A stretch of 64,000 bases of DNA from Karalla daura (lineage: Eukaryota; Chordata; Actinopteri; Chaetodontiformes; Leiognathidae): positions 16,315,547-16,379,546 of the forward strand of contig CM055206.1 in assembly GCA_029224185.1 (NCBI GenBank), written 5' to 3'. Below, in pieces: positions 25,609 to 37,511 of this stretch (positions within the stretch are counted from its first letter, which is position 1; each line of letters begins with the position of its first letter). The notes beneath the pieces were generated by a model. That model saw only the letters and a list, made by a program, of their open reading frames with translations, searched no databases and was not told the DNA's origin. Position numbers and translations under genes: made by a program.

Positions 25609-26499
25609 ATGTCTTCATACATCACCGACATTGATGTGTCCACTACTGACACAGAGGAGCAGAGGCTCCAGGCTCAAGGCTACAAGAAAATCAATGTTAA
25701 TCTGAATGCAGGGGCAGGAGGAAACACTGTCTTCATTTGGTACAAAAAAGGCTGTTCAGCAGCAGTCACCAGGGTTCAGGTGACATTCAATGATGAAATG
25801 GCAGCTGGTTTGAGACAGGCAGGCTACGTTCAGATTGAAAAAAACCTGAATGCTGGCATATGTGGCAGTGATGCAATGTACATGTGGTACTTCAGAGGGT
25901 CCACAGAGTATGATACTGCCATTGTGGACATGACTGTCACCACCAACCCCCAAAATGAAGCCAGGAAGTTTGGCTTTGGCTGGGAGAGGCTGGCCTGCAA
26001 CCTGAACCGTAGGGCTGGTGGGGACTGCATCCAGGCCTGGGTGAAGAGGGAGAAGAGGACCTACATCAGTGATCTCTACGTCACTGACTCCTACGGTGTA
26101 GACTGTGACCTGTGTCAGGAGGGTTACATCCGCATTGATGAAAATACCAATCGGGGTGTCGGAGGAGACTTTGTCTTCATCTGGTACCGGCAGTCCACTG
26201 ACCCCAAGGTTGCAATCACTGATGTGAAAATCTCCATCAATGATAACGAATATCAGGCGTGTCAGCAGCAAGGATACAGATCCCTGAGTGTCAACCTCAA
26301 TGAGGGGACCGGAGGCAGTCAGGTGTACCTGTGGTTCAAGCAACGCAAGGGTGACTGCCCCATCAGGGCTCTCAGCCTGCTCCTCACCTCAGCTCTGGTG
26401 GAAGAGTTCAAGAAGGCTGGTCTCAATGTCCTCAAAGGAAATCTCAACACAGGTAACTGCTCCTGTGCCATCCCTGAGTACCTGTGTGTTCAACAGTGA
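25609..26499 (+). CDS. Tandem MABP-like double beta-prism protein, copy 6
   Basis: The 296-residue protein is identical to copies 3, 4 and 7. The intron is 25480-25599, exon 2 starts at 25600, the TATA box is at 25375-25382 and AATAAA is at 26800-26805. The flanks match units 4 and 5 apart from microsatellite length and scattered substitutions. Confidence 0.85.
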   Translation: MSSYITDIDVSTTDTEEQRLQAQGYKKINVNLNAGAGGNTVFIWYKKGCSAAVTRVQVTFNDEMAAGLRQAGYVQIEKNLNAGICGSDAMYMWYFRGSTEYDTAIVDMTVTTNPQNEARKFGFGWERLACNLNRRAGGDCIQAWVKREKRTYISDLYVTDSYGVDCDLCQEGYIRIDENTNRGVGGDFVFIWYRQSTDPKVAITDVKISINDNEYQACQQQGYRSLSVNLNEGTGGSQVYLWFKQRKGDCPIRALSLLLTSALVEEFKKAGLNVLKGNLNTGNCSCAIPEYLCVQQ

Positions 26500-27018
26500 A
26501 AGCCTGAGAAAGTCTTCTTCATGGCTTCAGTGCTGAGAATTCAGTGGTCCTGGAGAAAAATCTTGGTGATGGCTGATTGACCTTTTTCCTCTTTTTCTTT
26601 TTCCAACAAAAAGAATCAATTTAGTACAGCAACACTGTGGGGAACATCAGAAAATGTATGGGGTACATGGTACTTTCTGTTCATTTTATCATGATATCTG
26701 AGATGGAACAATGTCACAATGAAAAGACGAATGAAATTGTTTGTTAAGCTGTTGGAAAGATCTGTTTTTCAACATTTCTGTCACCATTTCCTGCTTGTCA
26801 ATAAAGAAAGAATTGGCATATGATGTATTTTTGCCTCATATTTAACACACATGAAACCTATTTGTGAAATATAACTCAAATCAAAGCACTGGCTGTTCTA
26901 ATGAAGAACAAAGCTGAGAATGACCTTGTTTGTGTCACGTTCAGGTGTGACACCCAGCACATTCAGATAATTAGAAGGAAGTGTCCTCAATTTGTATTGC
27001 TAAATCTCATTCAGTGAA

Positions 27019-27075
27019 ATCCATCCATCCATCCATCCATCCATAAGTCCATCCATCCATCCATCCATCCATCCA
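27019..27075. repeat. (TCCA)n microsatellite, unit 6, type A flank
   Basis: Run broken once by ataag. Confidence 0.95.
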
Positions 27076-27709
27076 GCTCAGTCTGGGCAAAAGCAGTAAC
27101 CATATGGACAAGTCCCCAGGCCATCACATTACACTATGGACACACGCCTACACTATGGATACGAATGCAACGCCCTGATACGATTTGGTGTGTGAGCTAT
27201 GAAAACTGAGACCACAGTCGTGAGTAGAAATGTACATTTTAACTTTGACCACAGTGGTCGGACAATGAATGGAGGCTTATGGAGAGAAGAGGCTGCGTTT
27301 GTCTGACTCCGAGGCTCGACGTTTAAATTTTATAAGGCGCACAGTTTTATGGCCCGCATCGTATGAAAGAGCATACATTTTCCTACAAACTTGGAAAAAA
27401 GAATTTGCTTACTGTGTATTGTGTGGCTGAGAGCAGCATGAAAAGAGAAAAATGAGAGCTGATTTTTCAGTTTTTGCCTCATATTTAACACACATGAAAC
27501 CTGTGAAACCTGTGAAATATAACTATAATCATAGCACTGGCAGTTCCAGTGTTGAACAAAGCTGATAATGACTTTGTTTGCATCACCTTCAGGTGTGACA
27601 CTCAGCACACCCACATAATCCTGGTGACCATGATAAATAAATGGTTATGCTAGATGGAAGTTTCATCAGTTTGTATTGATAAATCGTGTGCAGCGACCTC
27701 CATCTTTCA

Positions 27710-27793
27710 ATCCATCCATCCATCCATCCATCCATCCATCCATCCATCCATCCATCCATCCATCCATCCATCCATCCATCCATCCATCCATCC
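27710..27793. repeat. (TCCA)n microsatellite, unit 6, type B flank
   Basis: Uninterrupted run. Confidence 0.95.
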
Positions 27794-30671
27794 AGAGGCT
27801 GCGTTGATCTGATTCTGAGGCTTGACGTTTAAATTTTATAAGGCGCACAGGTTTATGGCCCGCATCGTATAAAAGAGCAATAATTTTCCTACAAACTTGC
27901 AAAAAAGAATTTGCTTACAGTGTATGGTGTGGCTGAGAGCAGCATGAAAAGAGTAAAATGAGAGCTGATTTTTCAGTGATCTCACACACTGACAGTTGGT
28001 CTCTCCCCACTGTAGCAGCATGGAAAATGTCAAACCCACATGTTTTTGAGAGGGCCTGGATGAAAAATGATACAAGGTATCAACATGCTGCCAGGTCCAG
28101 GCAGAGAGGACAAGTTTTCCTGCGTTTTGAAGTTCAAATGAAGTTCTACTTCATCGTATGGCCTTACAGCGAATGTTTGTCTGATTGTGATTTTTTGAAT
28201 TTGCTTGTTTTTCCCATTCATTTCTCACGGGATTTGTTTTCTTTTGGGTACATTTTGGCCCCATAATTGCTGCTCTTTTTGGCCTCATAACTTTGAGGAT
28301 CTCGGTCAAAACTTGGATTGTAATACACCAACGCGTCCGGGAGAGTCTCAGGAACAAAAGTTATCTATTAACTTGTCCAGATTCTGGATCGTTTACCGAC
28401 AGTCACAAGGCAAAGTGTGCTTTGCTTTCTTTGGGGAAAAAGATGCACATTGAAAGTATCATTTGTGTGTATGTGACGAAGCGTTTCTGAGCTACGGATG
28501 ACAGACATTTTTTCAAAAGATCAAGAAGAAGTTGAAGAATAAATGGAAGAAAGGTCGACGAGAACAATAGTGCTCCTTCCTGGAACACTAATTACATGTT
28601 GCTTGGCTCCACTCGCCCGGCTCCTCAGATGTAAACAGACAAAGTTACGATGCAGACTTCAAGTTTTGTTTTCAGAAGTTTCAGGCAGAGATAACCATCT
28701 AGGTGGCTAACCAATGTTAAAAGGTGGTTTTTACAAGGTCCAGGTGTTTCCCTGTTACTTACCATCACTTTCATGTCTTCACCCCACATTATAGACGAGA
28801 ATCACATAACGTGATCACTCAGCTCTTTTTAATTAGACTCTAGATTTCTCAGTGAAACTGCAGCAGTGTGACAATGTATTCGTGACAATGTATATATATA
28901 TACAAGGATTATTAATATTAGGATTATCATTGCTGGTTGACTATTTCAGATGTTAAATTGTGCAATCCACCTGTTACAATCAGAGTCATGAGAGTACACG
29001 TGGACCTTGTTAGAAGCAACGTTTAGCATTGGTTAGCCACCTAACTTCTTTTGTACGATATAAAAGAGAAAGTCTAAAACATGAATATGATTGCGGACTA
29101 ATAACAGTGAGTTCAATGCAGCCAAGGGTCCAGTGGTGAAGTTAGTCTGAGTCACCAAGCCATCCTCAAAAGATGAAAAGAAAAACATAAACGATTTAGT
29201 GATACCTTCGATAATGGCTCAGTGTTTCTTTCATCAGTGACCATGGTATAAACGGGATAATGCCCTTCGGGTTAACTAGTCTATGTAGGTGGCTCAATGT
29301 TAAATGTTGCTTCTGATGAGTCCCAGGCATTTCTCTGGAAATTATCATCACCTTCTTGTCTCGATGCCTGAAGTGACATGTTGTCATTAATCTCTTTTTA
29401 TCGCAGTGTGACTCATGACTCTTAGGACAAACCAAAGTATTTTTTCTAGTTCAAACATGAAGGTGGATTGCTAAATTTAACGGATCTATGTTGTGACTGA
29501 TTGATAGATTGCTTGAAAAGCAAAGACTTCATCAAAGTCCCATCAATTGTTTAATTTCTGAGGAGTGTATGGAAAGGTTGGAGAATGGTAGAAACTTGTG
29601 CAAGTGATTTTGTAGAGTCTTTGTGAACAGTTTGTACATGCTTGAAGGCATTTCATACAGGCAGATCTTTTGTGAAAGTGGACACCACCTTCCTCCTGAT
29701 GTTCCTTGAAATCTACACTACATAGAAATGCCTCAGCTACTGGTCAACGATCAATAAAATGCATGACTCCTTCTGTAATGTTATAAAAGTACGTTTGTTC
29801 TGAGAGAAATTCAGAAGTCATTGAATCTGGATCACAATAAACAATAAACAATTATTACAATATTATAGATATGTTAGATTGACTTTATGCAATTCAATAA
29901 ACTGACAGATAGACCCTTGTTGATCATTTCCTTCTATTTCCCTGTGAAATCAAATAAACACATATGTAGAAACATACAGGTGGATTGCACAATTTAAGTT
30001 CTGTAATGGTCATCCAGAAATAATATTGTTCACTTAAAATATATATATATATAAACTGACACAATAATAAAGAACAGAAACAATTACACAGCAGTAATTA
30101 CTGCTTAATGTTTAGGCTCTCATCAGTCTGAAAAACTGTGAAAAACGTTCCTGTGTCTGGTTCAGTTCAGGCTACAACGTTCAGCCAAAGTCTGTGGAAA
30201 TGATTTGTCTTTTGCTGTTACTTCATGCACAAACATACAACAATAAATCACAATCTCTATGCACTAGATGCTACAACTGCATTACATCTGAATGTATATC
30301 ATTAATTTAGAATAAAATAAACAGTGGCATTAATACTGACACCCAAAGAAAAATACTGACAGCAAACACTTTGCTGTAACAGGGCTGTTTGTTCTCTCAA
30401 CCTTAACAGGACCACCACAGACAGGCAGACAGCTAAAGTTTTATTATCAAATATCTGCAGTCCTGAGAGAAGCTTGGTCCTCTATGTGGCACTTCTATAT
30501 GCACAAGGTAAATTGTTAAAATGAGGGTGCAGCCTAACTAATCATTTCACATGGATGATTGTGAAATGGTGAAATGTAACACCTGTGGATTTTGGATCAT
30601 GTTTGACTTGTTTCTGACTTCTGTGGAAGTGGCTCATCGTGATTATGCAATGTCATTTCATGTCTCTTCTC

Positions 30672-30679
30672 TATATAAA
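30672..30679 (+). promoter_or_regulatory. TATA box of copy 7
   Basis: TATATAAA in the shared context. Exon 1 ends at 30776. Confidence 0.75.
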
Positions 30680-30905
30680 GGCAGCCTCCTGTTGGTCTCT
30701 ACAGCAGGATCCAGCAGCAAGCAAACGACTGACAGACACCGCACGACCTCCCATTCACTCATTCATCAACTCACTTGTAAGTGCTCATTATTGCATTATT
30801 TTCTGGCTATGGAGTTTTATACAGATTGTACTACAGCTCTCCTGAATAGCTGCTAATCTTTGTTCAAATCTGTTTTACTCATTGTCTTGTGCGCAGGTAC
30901 CGACA

Positions 30906-31796
30906 ATGTCTTCATACATCACCGACATTGATGTGTCCACTACTGACACAGAGGAGCAGAGGCTCCAGGCTCAAGGCTACAAGAAAATCAATGTTAATCT
31001 GAATGCAGGGGCAGGAGGAAACACTGTCTTCATTTGGTACAAAAAAGGCTGTTCAGCAGCAGTCACCAGGGTTCAGGTGACATTCAATGATGAAATGGCA
31101 GCTGGTTTGAGACAGGCAGGCTACGTTCAGATTGAAAAAAACCTGAACGCTGGCATATGTGGCAGTGATGCAATGTACATGTGGTACTTCAGAGGGTCCA
31201 CAGAGTATGATACTGCCATTGTGGACATGACTGTCACCACCAACCCCCAAAATGAAGCCAGGAAGTTTGGCTTTGGCTGGGAGAGGCTGGCCTGCAACCT
31301 GAACCGTAGGGCTGGTGGGGACTGCATCCAGGCCTGGGTGAAGAGGGAGAAGAGGACCTACATCAGTGATCTCTACGTCACTGATTCCTACGGTGTAGAC
31401 TGTGACCTGTGTCAGGAGGGTTACATCCGCATTGATGAAAATACCAATCGGGGTGTCGGAGGAGACTTTGTCTTCATCTGGTACCGGCAGTCCACTGACC
31501 CCAAGGTTGCAATCACGGATGTGAAAATCTCCATCAATGATAACGAATATCAGGCGTGTCAGCAGCAAGGTTACAGATCCCTGAGTGTCAACCTCAATGA
31601 GGGGACCGGAGGCAGTCAGGTGTACCTGTGGTTCAAGCAACGCAAGGGTGACTGCCCCATCAGGGCTCTCAGCCTGCTCCTCACCTCAGCTCTGGTGGAA
31701 GAGTTCAAGAAGGCTGGTCTCAATGTCCTCAAAGGAAATCTCAACACAGGCAACTGCTCCTGTGCCATCCCTGAGTACCTGTGTGTTCAACAGTGA
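30906..31796 (+). CDS. Tandem MABP-like double beta-prism protein, copy 7 (mosaic)
   Basis: The 296-residue protein is identical to copies 3, 4 and 6, but the nucleotide sequence is mosaic. The 5' part and first exon match copies 4-6. The 3' half carries silent variants of the copy 1 type, such as gattcc, ggttacag and caggcaactgc. The 3' UTR lacks about 30 bp around 31936 that every other plus-strand copy keeps, and the spacer is the simple B form. The intron is 30777-30896, exon 2 starts at 30897, the TATA box is at 30672-30679 and AATAAA is at 32067-32072. Confidence 0.85.
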   Translation: MSSYITDIDVSTTDTEEQRLQAQGYKKINVNLNAGAGGNTVFIWYKKGCSAAVTRVQVTFNDEMAAGLRQAGYVQIEKNLNAGICGSDAMYMWYFRGSTEYDTAIVDMTVTTNPQNEARKFGFGWERLACNLNRRAGGDCIQAWVKREKRTYISDLYVTDSYGVDCDLCQEGYIRIDENTNRGVGGDFVFIWYRQSTDPKVAITDVKISINDNEYQACQQQGYRSLSVNLNEGTGGSQVYLWFKQRKGDCPIRALSLLLTSALVEEFKKAGLNVLKGNLNTGNCSCAIPEYLCVQQ

Positions 31797-32321
31797 AAGC
31801 CTGAGAAAGTCTTCTTCATGGCTTCAGTGCTGAGAATTCTCAGTGGTCCTGGAGAAAAATCTTGGTGATGGCTGATTGACCTTTGTCCTCTTTTTCTTTT
31901 TCCAACAAAAAGAATCAATGTAGTACAGCAACACTGGTACTTTCTGTTCATTTTATCATGATATCTGAGATGGAACAATGTCACAATGAAAAGACGAATG
32001 AAATTGTTTGTTAAGCTGTTGGAAAGATCTGTTTTTCAACATTTCTGTCACCATTTCCTGCTTGTCAATAAAGAAAGAATTGGCATATGATGTGTTTTTG
32101 CCTCATATTTAACACACATGAAACCTGTGAAATATAACTATAATCAAAGCACTGGCAGTTCCAGTGTTGAACAAAGCTGATAATGACTTTGTTTGCATCA
32201 CCTTCAGGTGTGACACTCAGCACACCCACATAATCCTGGTGACCATGATAAATAAATGGTTATGCTAGATGGAAGTTTCATCAGTTTGTATTGATAAATC
32301 GGGTGCAGCGACCTCCATCTT

Positions 32322-32485
32322 TCCATCCATCCATCCATCCATCTTTCCATCCATCCATCCATCCATCCATCCATCCATCCATCCATCCATCCATCCATCC
32401 ATCCATCCATCCATCCATCCATCCATCCATCCATCCATCCATCCATCCATCCATCCTTCCATCCATCCATCCATCCATCCATCCA
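32322..32485. repeat. (TCCA)n microsatellite, unit 7
   Basis: About 164 bp, the longest array. A cttt interruption lies near 32343 and a single ccttcc variant near 32456. Confidence 0.97.
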
Positions 32486-34440
32486 GAGGCTGCGTTGATC
32501 TGATTCTGAGGCTTGACGTTTAAATCTTATAAGGCGCACAGTTATATGGCCCGCATCGTATAAAAGAGCATTAATTTTCCTACAAATTTGCAAAAAAGAA
32601 TTTGCTTACTGTGTATGGTGTGGCTGAGAGCAGCATGAAAAGAGGAAAATGAGAGCTGATTTTTCAGCGATCCCACACACTGACAGTTGGTCTCTCCCCA
32701 CTGTAGCTGCATGGAAAATGTCAAACCCACATGTTTTTGAGAGGGCCTGGATGAAAAATGATACAAGGTATCAACATGCTGTCAGGTCCAGGCAGAAAGG
32801 ACAAGTTTTCCTGCGTTTTGAAGTTCAAATGAAGTTTCTACTTCATCGTATGGCCTTACAGCAAATGTTTGTTTGAGGGTGATTTTTTGAATTTGCTTGT
32901 TTTTCCCATTCATTTCTCATGGGATTTGCTTTCTTTTGGGCACATTTTGGCCCCATAATTGCTGCCCTTTTTGGCCTCATAACTTTGAGGATCTTGGTCA
33001 AAACTTGGATTGTAATAAGCCAACTTCTCCAGGAGAGTCTCAGGAACAAAGGTTATCTATTAACTTGCCCAGATTCTGGATCGTTCACCGACAGTCGCAA
33101 GTCAAAGTGTGCTTTGCTTTTTTGGGGGAAAAAAGACGCAAATTTGAACATGATTGTGGACTGATAACAGTGAGTTTAATGTGGTGACGTTACTCTGAGT
33201 CTCCAAGCCATCCTCAAAAGAACAAAAAGAATAAAATAAATCATTTAGTGATACTTTCGAAAATGGCTCAATGTTTCTTTCATTAGTGACCATGGTATAA
33301 ACGGGATAATGCCCTTCGAGTTAACTACTCTACGTAGGTGGCTCAATGTTAAATGTTGCTTCTAACAAGATCCAGGCGATTCCTTGGGAATTATCATCAC
33401 CTTCTCCTTTCTATGACAGAAGTGACATGTTGTCATTCTTCTCTTTCGATGGCAGTGTGACTCATGACTCTTAGGAAAATCCAACGTATTTTTCCTAGTT
33501 CAAACATGAAGGTGGATTGCTAAATTTAACGGATCTATGTTGTGACTGATTGATAGATTGTGTGGAAAGCAACAATGTCATCATAGTCCCATCAAATGTT
33601 TAATTTCTGAGGAGTGTATGGAAAGGTTGGAGAATGGTAGAAACTTGTGCAAGTGATTTTGTGGAGTGTTTGTGAACAGTTTGTACATGCTTGAAGGCAT
33701 TTCATACAGGAAGATCTTTTGTGAAAGTGGACACCACCTTCCTCCTGATGTTCCTTTAAATCTACACTACATAGAAATGCCTCAGCTACTGGTCAATGAT
33801 CAATAAAATGCACGTCTCCTTCTGTCTTGTTACAAAAGTACATTTGTTCTGAGAGAAATTCTGGGATCAAGCAGAAAGGATCAACAAAGAAATAAAATCA
33901 AGGAGAAAATAAATACATAATCATGTCTGCATCTAAATTCTAATCTATATCTTTGTTTCTCCTCATGTCTGTGTCTGTATGTTGTTGTTACTTCATACAC
34001 AAACATACAACAATAAATCACAATCTCTATGCAGTAGATGCTACAACTGCATTACATCTGAATGTATATCATTAATTTACAATACAATAAACTGTGGCAT
34101 TAATACTGAAACCCAAAGAAAAATACTGACAGCAAACACTTTGCTGTAACAGGGCTGTTTGTTCTCTCACCTTAACAGGACCACCACAGACAGGCAGACA
34201 GCTAAAGTTTTATTATCAAACATCTGCAGTCCTGAGAGAAGCTTGGTCCTCTATATGGCACTTCTATATGCACAAGGTGCATTATTAAAATGAGGGTGCA
34301 GCCTGACTAATCATTTCACATGGATGATTGTGAAATGGTGAAATGTAACACCTATGGATTTTGGATCATTTTTTACTTGTTTCTGACTTCTGTGGGAGTG
34401 GCTCATTGTGATTATGCAATGTCATTGCATGTCTCTTCTC

Positions 34441-34448
34441 TATATAAA
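34441..34448 (+). promoter_or_regulatory. TATA box of copy 8
   Basis: TATATAAA in the shared context. Exon 1 ends at 34555 and is about 10 bp longer because of an extra catccaacag-type unit, the same motif that is expanded in copy 10. Confidence 0.75.
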
Positions 34449-34722
34449 GGCAGCCTCCTGTTGGTCTCTACAGCAGGATCCAGCAGCATCCAACAGCATC
34501 CAGCAGACTGACAGACGCCGCACAACCTCCCATTCACTCATTCATCAACTCACTTGTAAGTGTTCATTATTGCATTATTTTCTGGCTCTGGAACTTCTCA
34601 TTTTTCACTCTTCGTTCACAGATAGAGTTCACATACAGATAGTACTACACTACCTCTCCTGAATAGCTGTTAATCTATATTCAAATCTGTTTCACTCATT
34701 GTCTTGTGTGCAGGTACCGACA

Positions 34723-35622
34723 ATGTCTACATACATCACCGACATTGATGTGTCCACTACTGACACAGAGGAGCAGAGGCTCCAGGCTCAAGGCTACAAG
34801 AAAATCAATGTTGATCTGAATTCAGGGGCAGGAGGAAACACTGTCTTCATTTGGTACAAAAAAGGCTGTTCAGCAGCAGTCACCAGGGTTCAGGTGACAT
34901 TCAATGATGAAATGGCAGCTGGTTTGAGACAGGCAGGGTACATACAGATTGAAAAAAACCTGAATGCTGGCATATGTGACAGTGATGCAATGTACATGTG
35001 GTACTTCAGAGGGTCCACAGAGTATGATACTGCCATTGTGGACATGACTGTCACCACCAACCCCCAAAATGAAGCCAGGAAGTTTGGCTTTGGCTGGGAG
35101 AGGCTGGCCTGCAACCTGAACCGTAGGGCTGGTGGGGACTGCATCCAGGCCTGGGTGAAGAGGGAGAAGAGGACCTACATCAGTGATCTCTACGTCACTG
35201 ATTCCTTTGGTGTGGACTGTGACCTGTGTCAGGAGGGTTACATCCGCATTGATGAACATACCAATAGGCATGCAGGAGGAGACTTTGTCTTCATCTGGTT
35301 CCGGCAGTCCACTGACCGCAAGGTTGCAATCACTGATGTGAAACTCTCCACCAATGACAACGAATATCAGGCGTGTCAGCAGCAAGGTTACAGATCCCTG
35401 AGTGTCAACCTCAATGAGGGGACCGGAGGCAGTCAGGTGTACCTGTGGTTCAAGCAACGCAAGGGTGACTGCCCCATCAGGGCTATCAGCCTGCTCCTCG
35501 CCTCAGCTCTGGTGGAAGAGTTCCAGAAGGCTGGTCTCAATGTCCTCAAAGGAAATCTCAACGCAGGCAACTGCTTTTGTTGCTATTGTGCCCCCGCTGA
35601 GTACCTGTGTGTTCAACAGTGA
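34723..35622 (+). CDS. Tandem MABP-like double beta-prism protein, copy 8, Cys-rich tail
   Basis: The product has 299 residues. Residues 1-161 match copy 1 and the bases also look identical over that stretch. The second prism differs: Y162F, N179H, G183H, V184A, Y193F, P199R, R200K, I208L and I210T. The tail after the last N-L-N-A-G-N is three residues longer and contains four cysteines within six residues (C-F-C-C-Y-C). The intron is longer than in copies 1-7 (34556-34713, 158 bp) and resembles that of copy 9. The TATA box is at 34441-34448 and AATAAA is at 35916-35921. The sharp boundary between identity and divergence suggests gene conversion. Confidence 0.85.
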   Translation: MSTYITDIDVSTTDTEEQRLQAQGYKKINVDLNSGAGGNTVFIWYKKGCSAAVTRVQVTFNDEMAAGLRQAGYIQIEKNLNAGICDSDAMYMWYFRGSTEYDTAIVDMTVTTNPQNEARKFGFGWERLACNLNRRAGGDCIQAWVKREKRTYISDLYVTDSFGVDCDLCQEGYIRIDEHTNRHAGGDFVFIWFRQSTDRKVAITDVKLSTNDNEYQACQQQGYRSLSVNLNEGTGGSQVYLWFKQRKGDCPIRAISLLLASALVEEFQKAGLNVLKGNLNAGNCFCCYCAPAEYLCVQQ

Positions 35623-36126
35623 AAGCCTGAGAAAATCTTCTTCATGGCTTCAGTGCTGAGAATTCTCAGTGGTCCTGGAGAAAAATCTTGGTGATGGCTG
35701 ATTGACCTTTTTCCTCTTTTTCTTTTTCCAACAAAAAGAATCAATTTAGTACAGCAACACTGTGGGGAACATCAGAAAATGTATGGGGTACATGGTACTT
35801 TCTGTTCATTTTATCATGATAGAACCATGTCAAAATGAAAAGACGAATGAAATTGTTTGTTAAGCTGTTTGAAAGATCTGTTTTTCAACATTTCTGTCAC
35901 CATTTCCTGCCTGTCAATAAAGAAAGAATTGGCATATGATGTATTTTTGCCTCATATTTAACACACATGAAACCTATCTGTGAAATATAGCTATAATCAA
36001 AGCACTGGCTGTTCTAATGAAGAACAAAGCTGATAGTGACTTTGTGTTCAGGTGTGACACCCAGCACATTCAGATAATTAGAGGGAAGTTTCCTCAATTT
36101 GTATTGCTAAATCTCATTCAGTGAAA

Positions 36127-36222
36127 TCCATCCATGCATCCATCCATCCATCCATCCATCCATCCATCCATCCATCCATCCATCCATCCATCCATCCATC
36201 CATCCATCCATCCATCCATCCA
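36127..36222. repeat. (TCCA)n microsatellite, unit 8
   Basis: About 96 bp with one tgca variant near the start; type A flank. Confidence 0.97.
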
Positions 36223-37478
36223 GCTCAGACTGGGCAAAAGCAGTAAACATATGGACAAGTCCCCAGGCCATCACATTACACTATGGACTCACGCCTACAC
36301 TATGGATACGAATGCAACGCCCTGATACGATTTGGTGTGTGAGCTATGAAAACTGAGGCCACAGTCGTGAGTAGAAATGTACATTTTAACTTTGACCACA
36401 GCAGTCGGACAATGAATGGAGGCTTATGGAGAGAGGAGGCTGCGTTTGTCTGACTCCGAGGCTCGACGTTTAAATTTTATAAGGCGCACAGGTTTATGGC
36501 CCACATTGTATAAAAGAGCATAAATTTTCCTACAAACTTGGAAAAAAGAATTTGCCTACTGTGTATGGTGTGGCTGAGAGCAGCATGAAAAGAGAAAAAT
36601 GAGAATTGATTTTTCAGCGATCCCACACTGACAATTGGTCTCTCCCCACTGTAGCTGCATGGAAAATGCTAAACCCACATGTTTTTGAGAGGGCCTGGAT
36701 GAAAAATGATACAAGGTATCAACATGCTGTCAGGTCCAGCCAGAGAGGACAAGTTTTCCTGCGTTTTGAAGTTCAAATGAAGTTTCTACTTCATCAGATG
36801 GCCTTACAGCAAATGTTTGTTTGAGGGTGATTTTTTGAATTTGCTTGTTTTTCCCATTCATTTTTTATGGGATTTTTTTTCTTTCGGGACACATAACTTT
36901 GAGGATCTTGGTCCAAACTTGGATTGTAATACAGCAATGTGTCCAGGAGAGTCTCAGAAACAGAAGTTATCTATTAACTTGTCCAGATTCTGGATTGTTT
37001 GCTGACAGTTGCGAGTGTGCTTCGCTTTTTTTGGGGAAAAAGCCACACGTTTGAATGTATCTTTTGTTTGTGTGTGATGAAGCGTTTTTGAGCTACGGAT
37101 GAGCGAAATTTTGTCGCAAGATGGAGAAGAATAAATGGAAGAAACATGCGGCAGGACAATAGTGCTCCTTCCTGGAACACGAATTACATGTTGCTTCGCT
37201 CCACTTGCTTGGCTCCTCAGATGTTAACAGACAAAGTTAGCATGTAGACTTCACGTTTTTTTCTCAGAAGTTTCAGGCAGAGGTGAAAATCTAGGTGGCT
37301 AACCAAGGTTAAAAGTTGCTTCTAACTCGGTCCAGGTGTTTCGTTCTTACTTACCATCACCTTCATGTCTTCACCCCACATTGTAGACTGGAATGACATA
37401 ACATGATCACCCAGCTCTGTTTAATTAGACTCAAGATTTCTGAATGAAACTGCAGCAGTGTGACTATGTATTCATGAC

Positions 37479-37506
<28 letters not shown>
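37479..37506. repeat. (TA)n left of the LTR insertion
   Basis: Alternating TA run in the unit 8 spacer. It is continued after the inserted element at 37764-37821. Confidence 0.9.

Positions 37507-37511
<5 letters not shown>

Larger units (their letters stand above)
24996..30292 (+). repeat. Array unit 6 (composite spacer)
   Basis: A 5.3-kb unit with copy 6 and the A-then-B spacer. The junction is near 27470. No other gene is seen. Confidence 0.85.
30293..34062 (+). repeat. Array unit 7 (shortened)
   Basis: A 3.8-kb unit with copy 7 and a type B spacer. About 640 bp present in the other units (2808-3447 in unit 1) is missing, with the junction near 33148. From about 33850 the end of the spacer is unlike units 1-6 but matches unit 8. 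It has the longest (TCCA)n array of the window. Confidence 0.85.
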
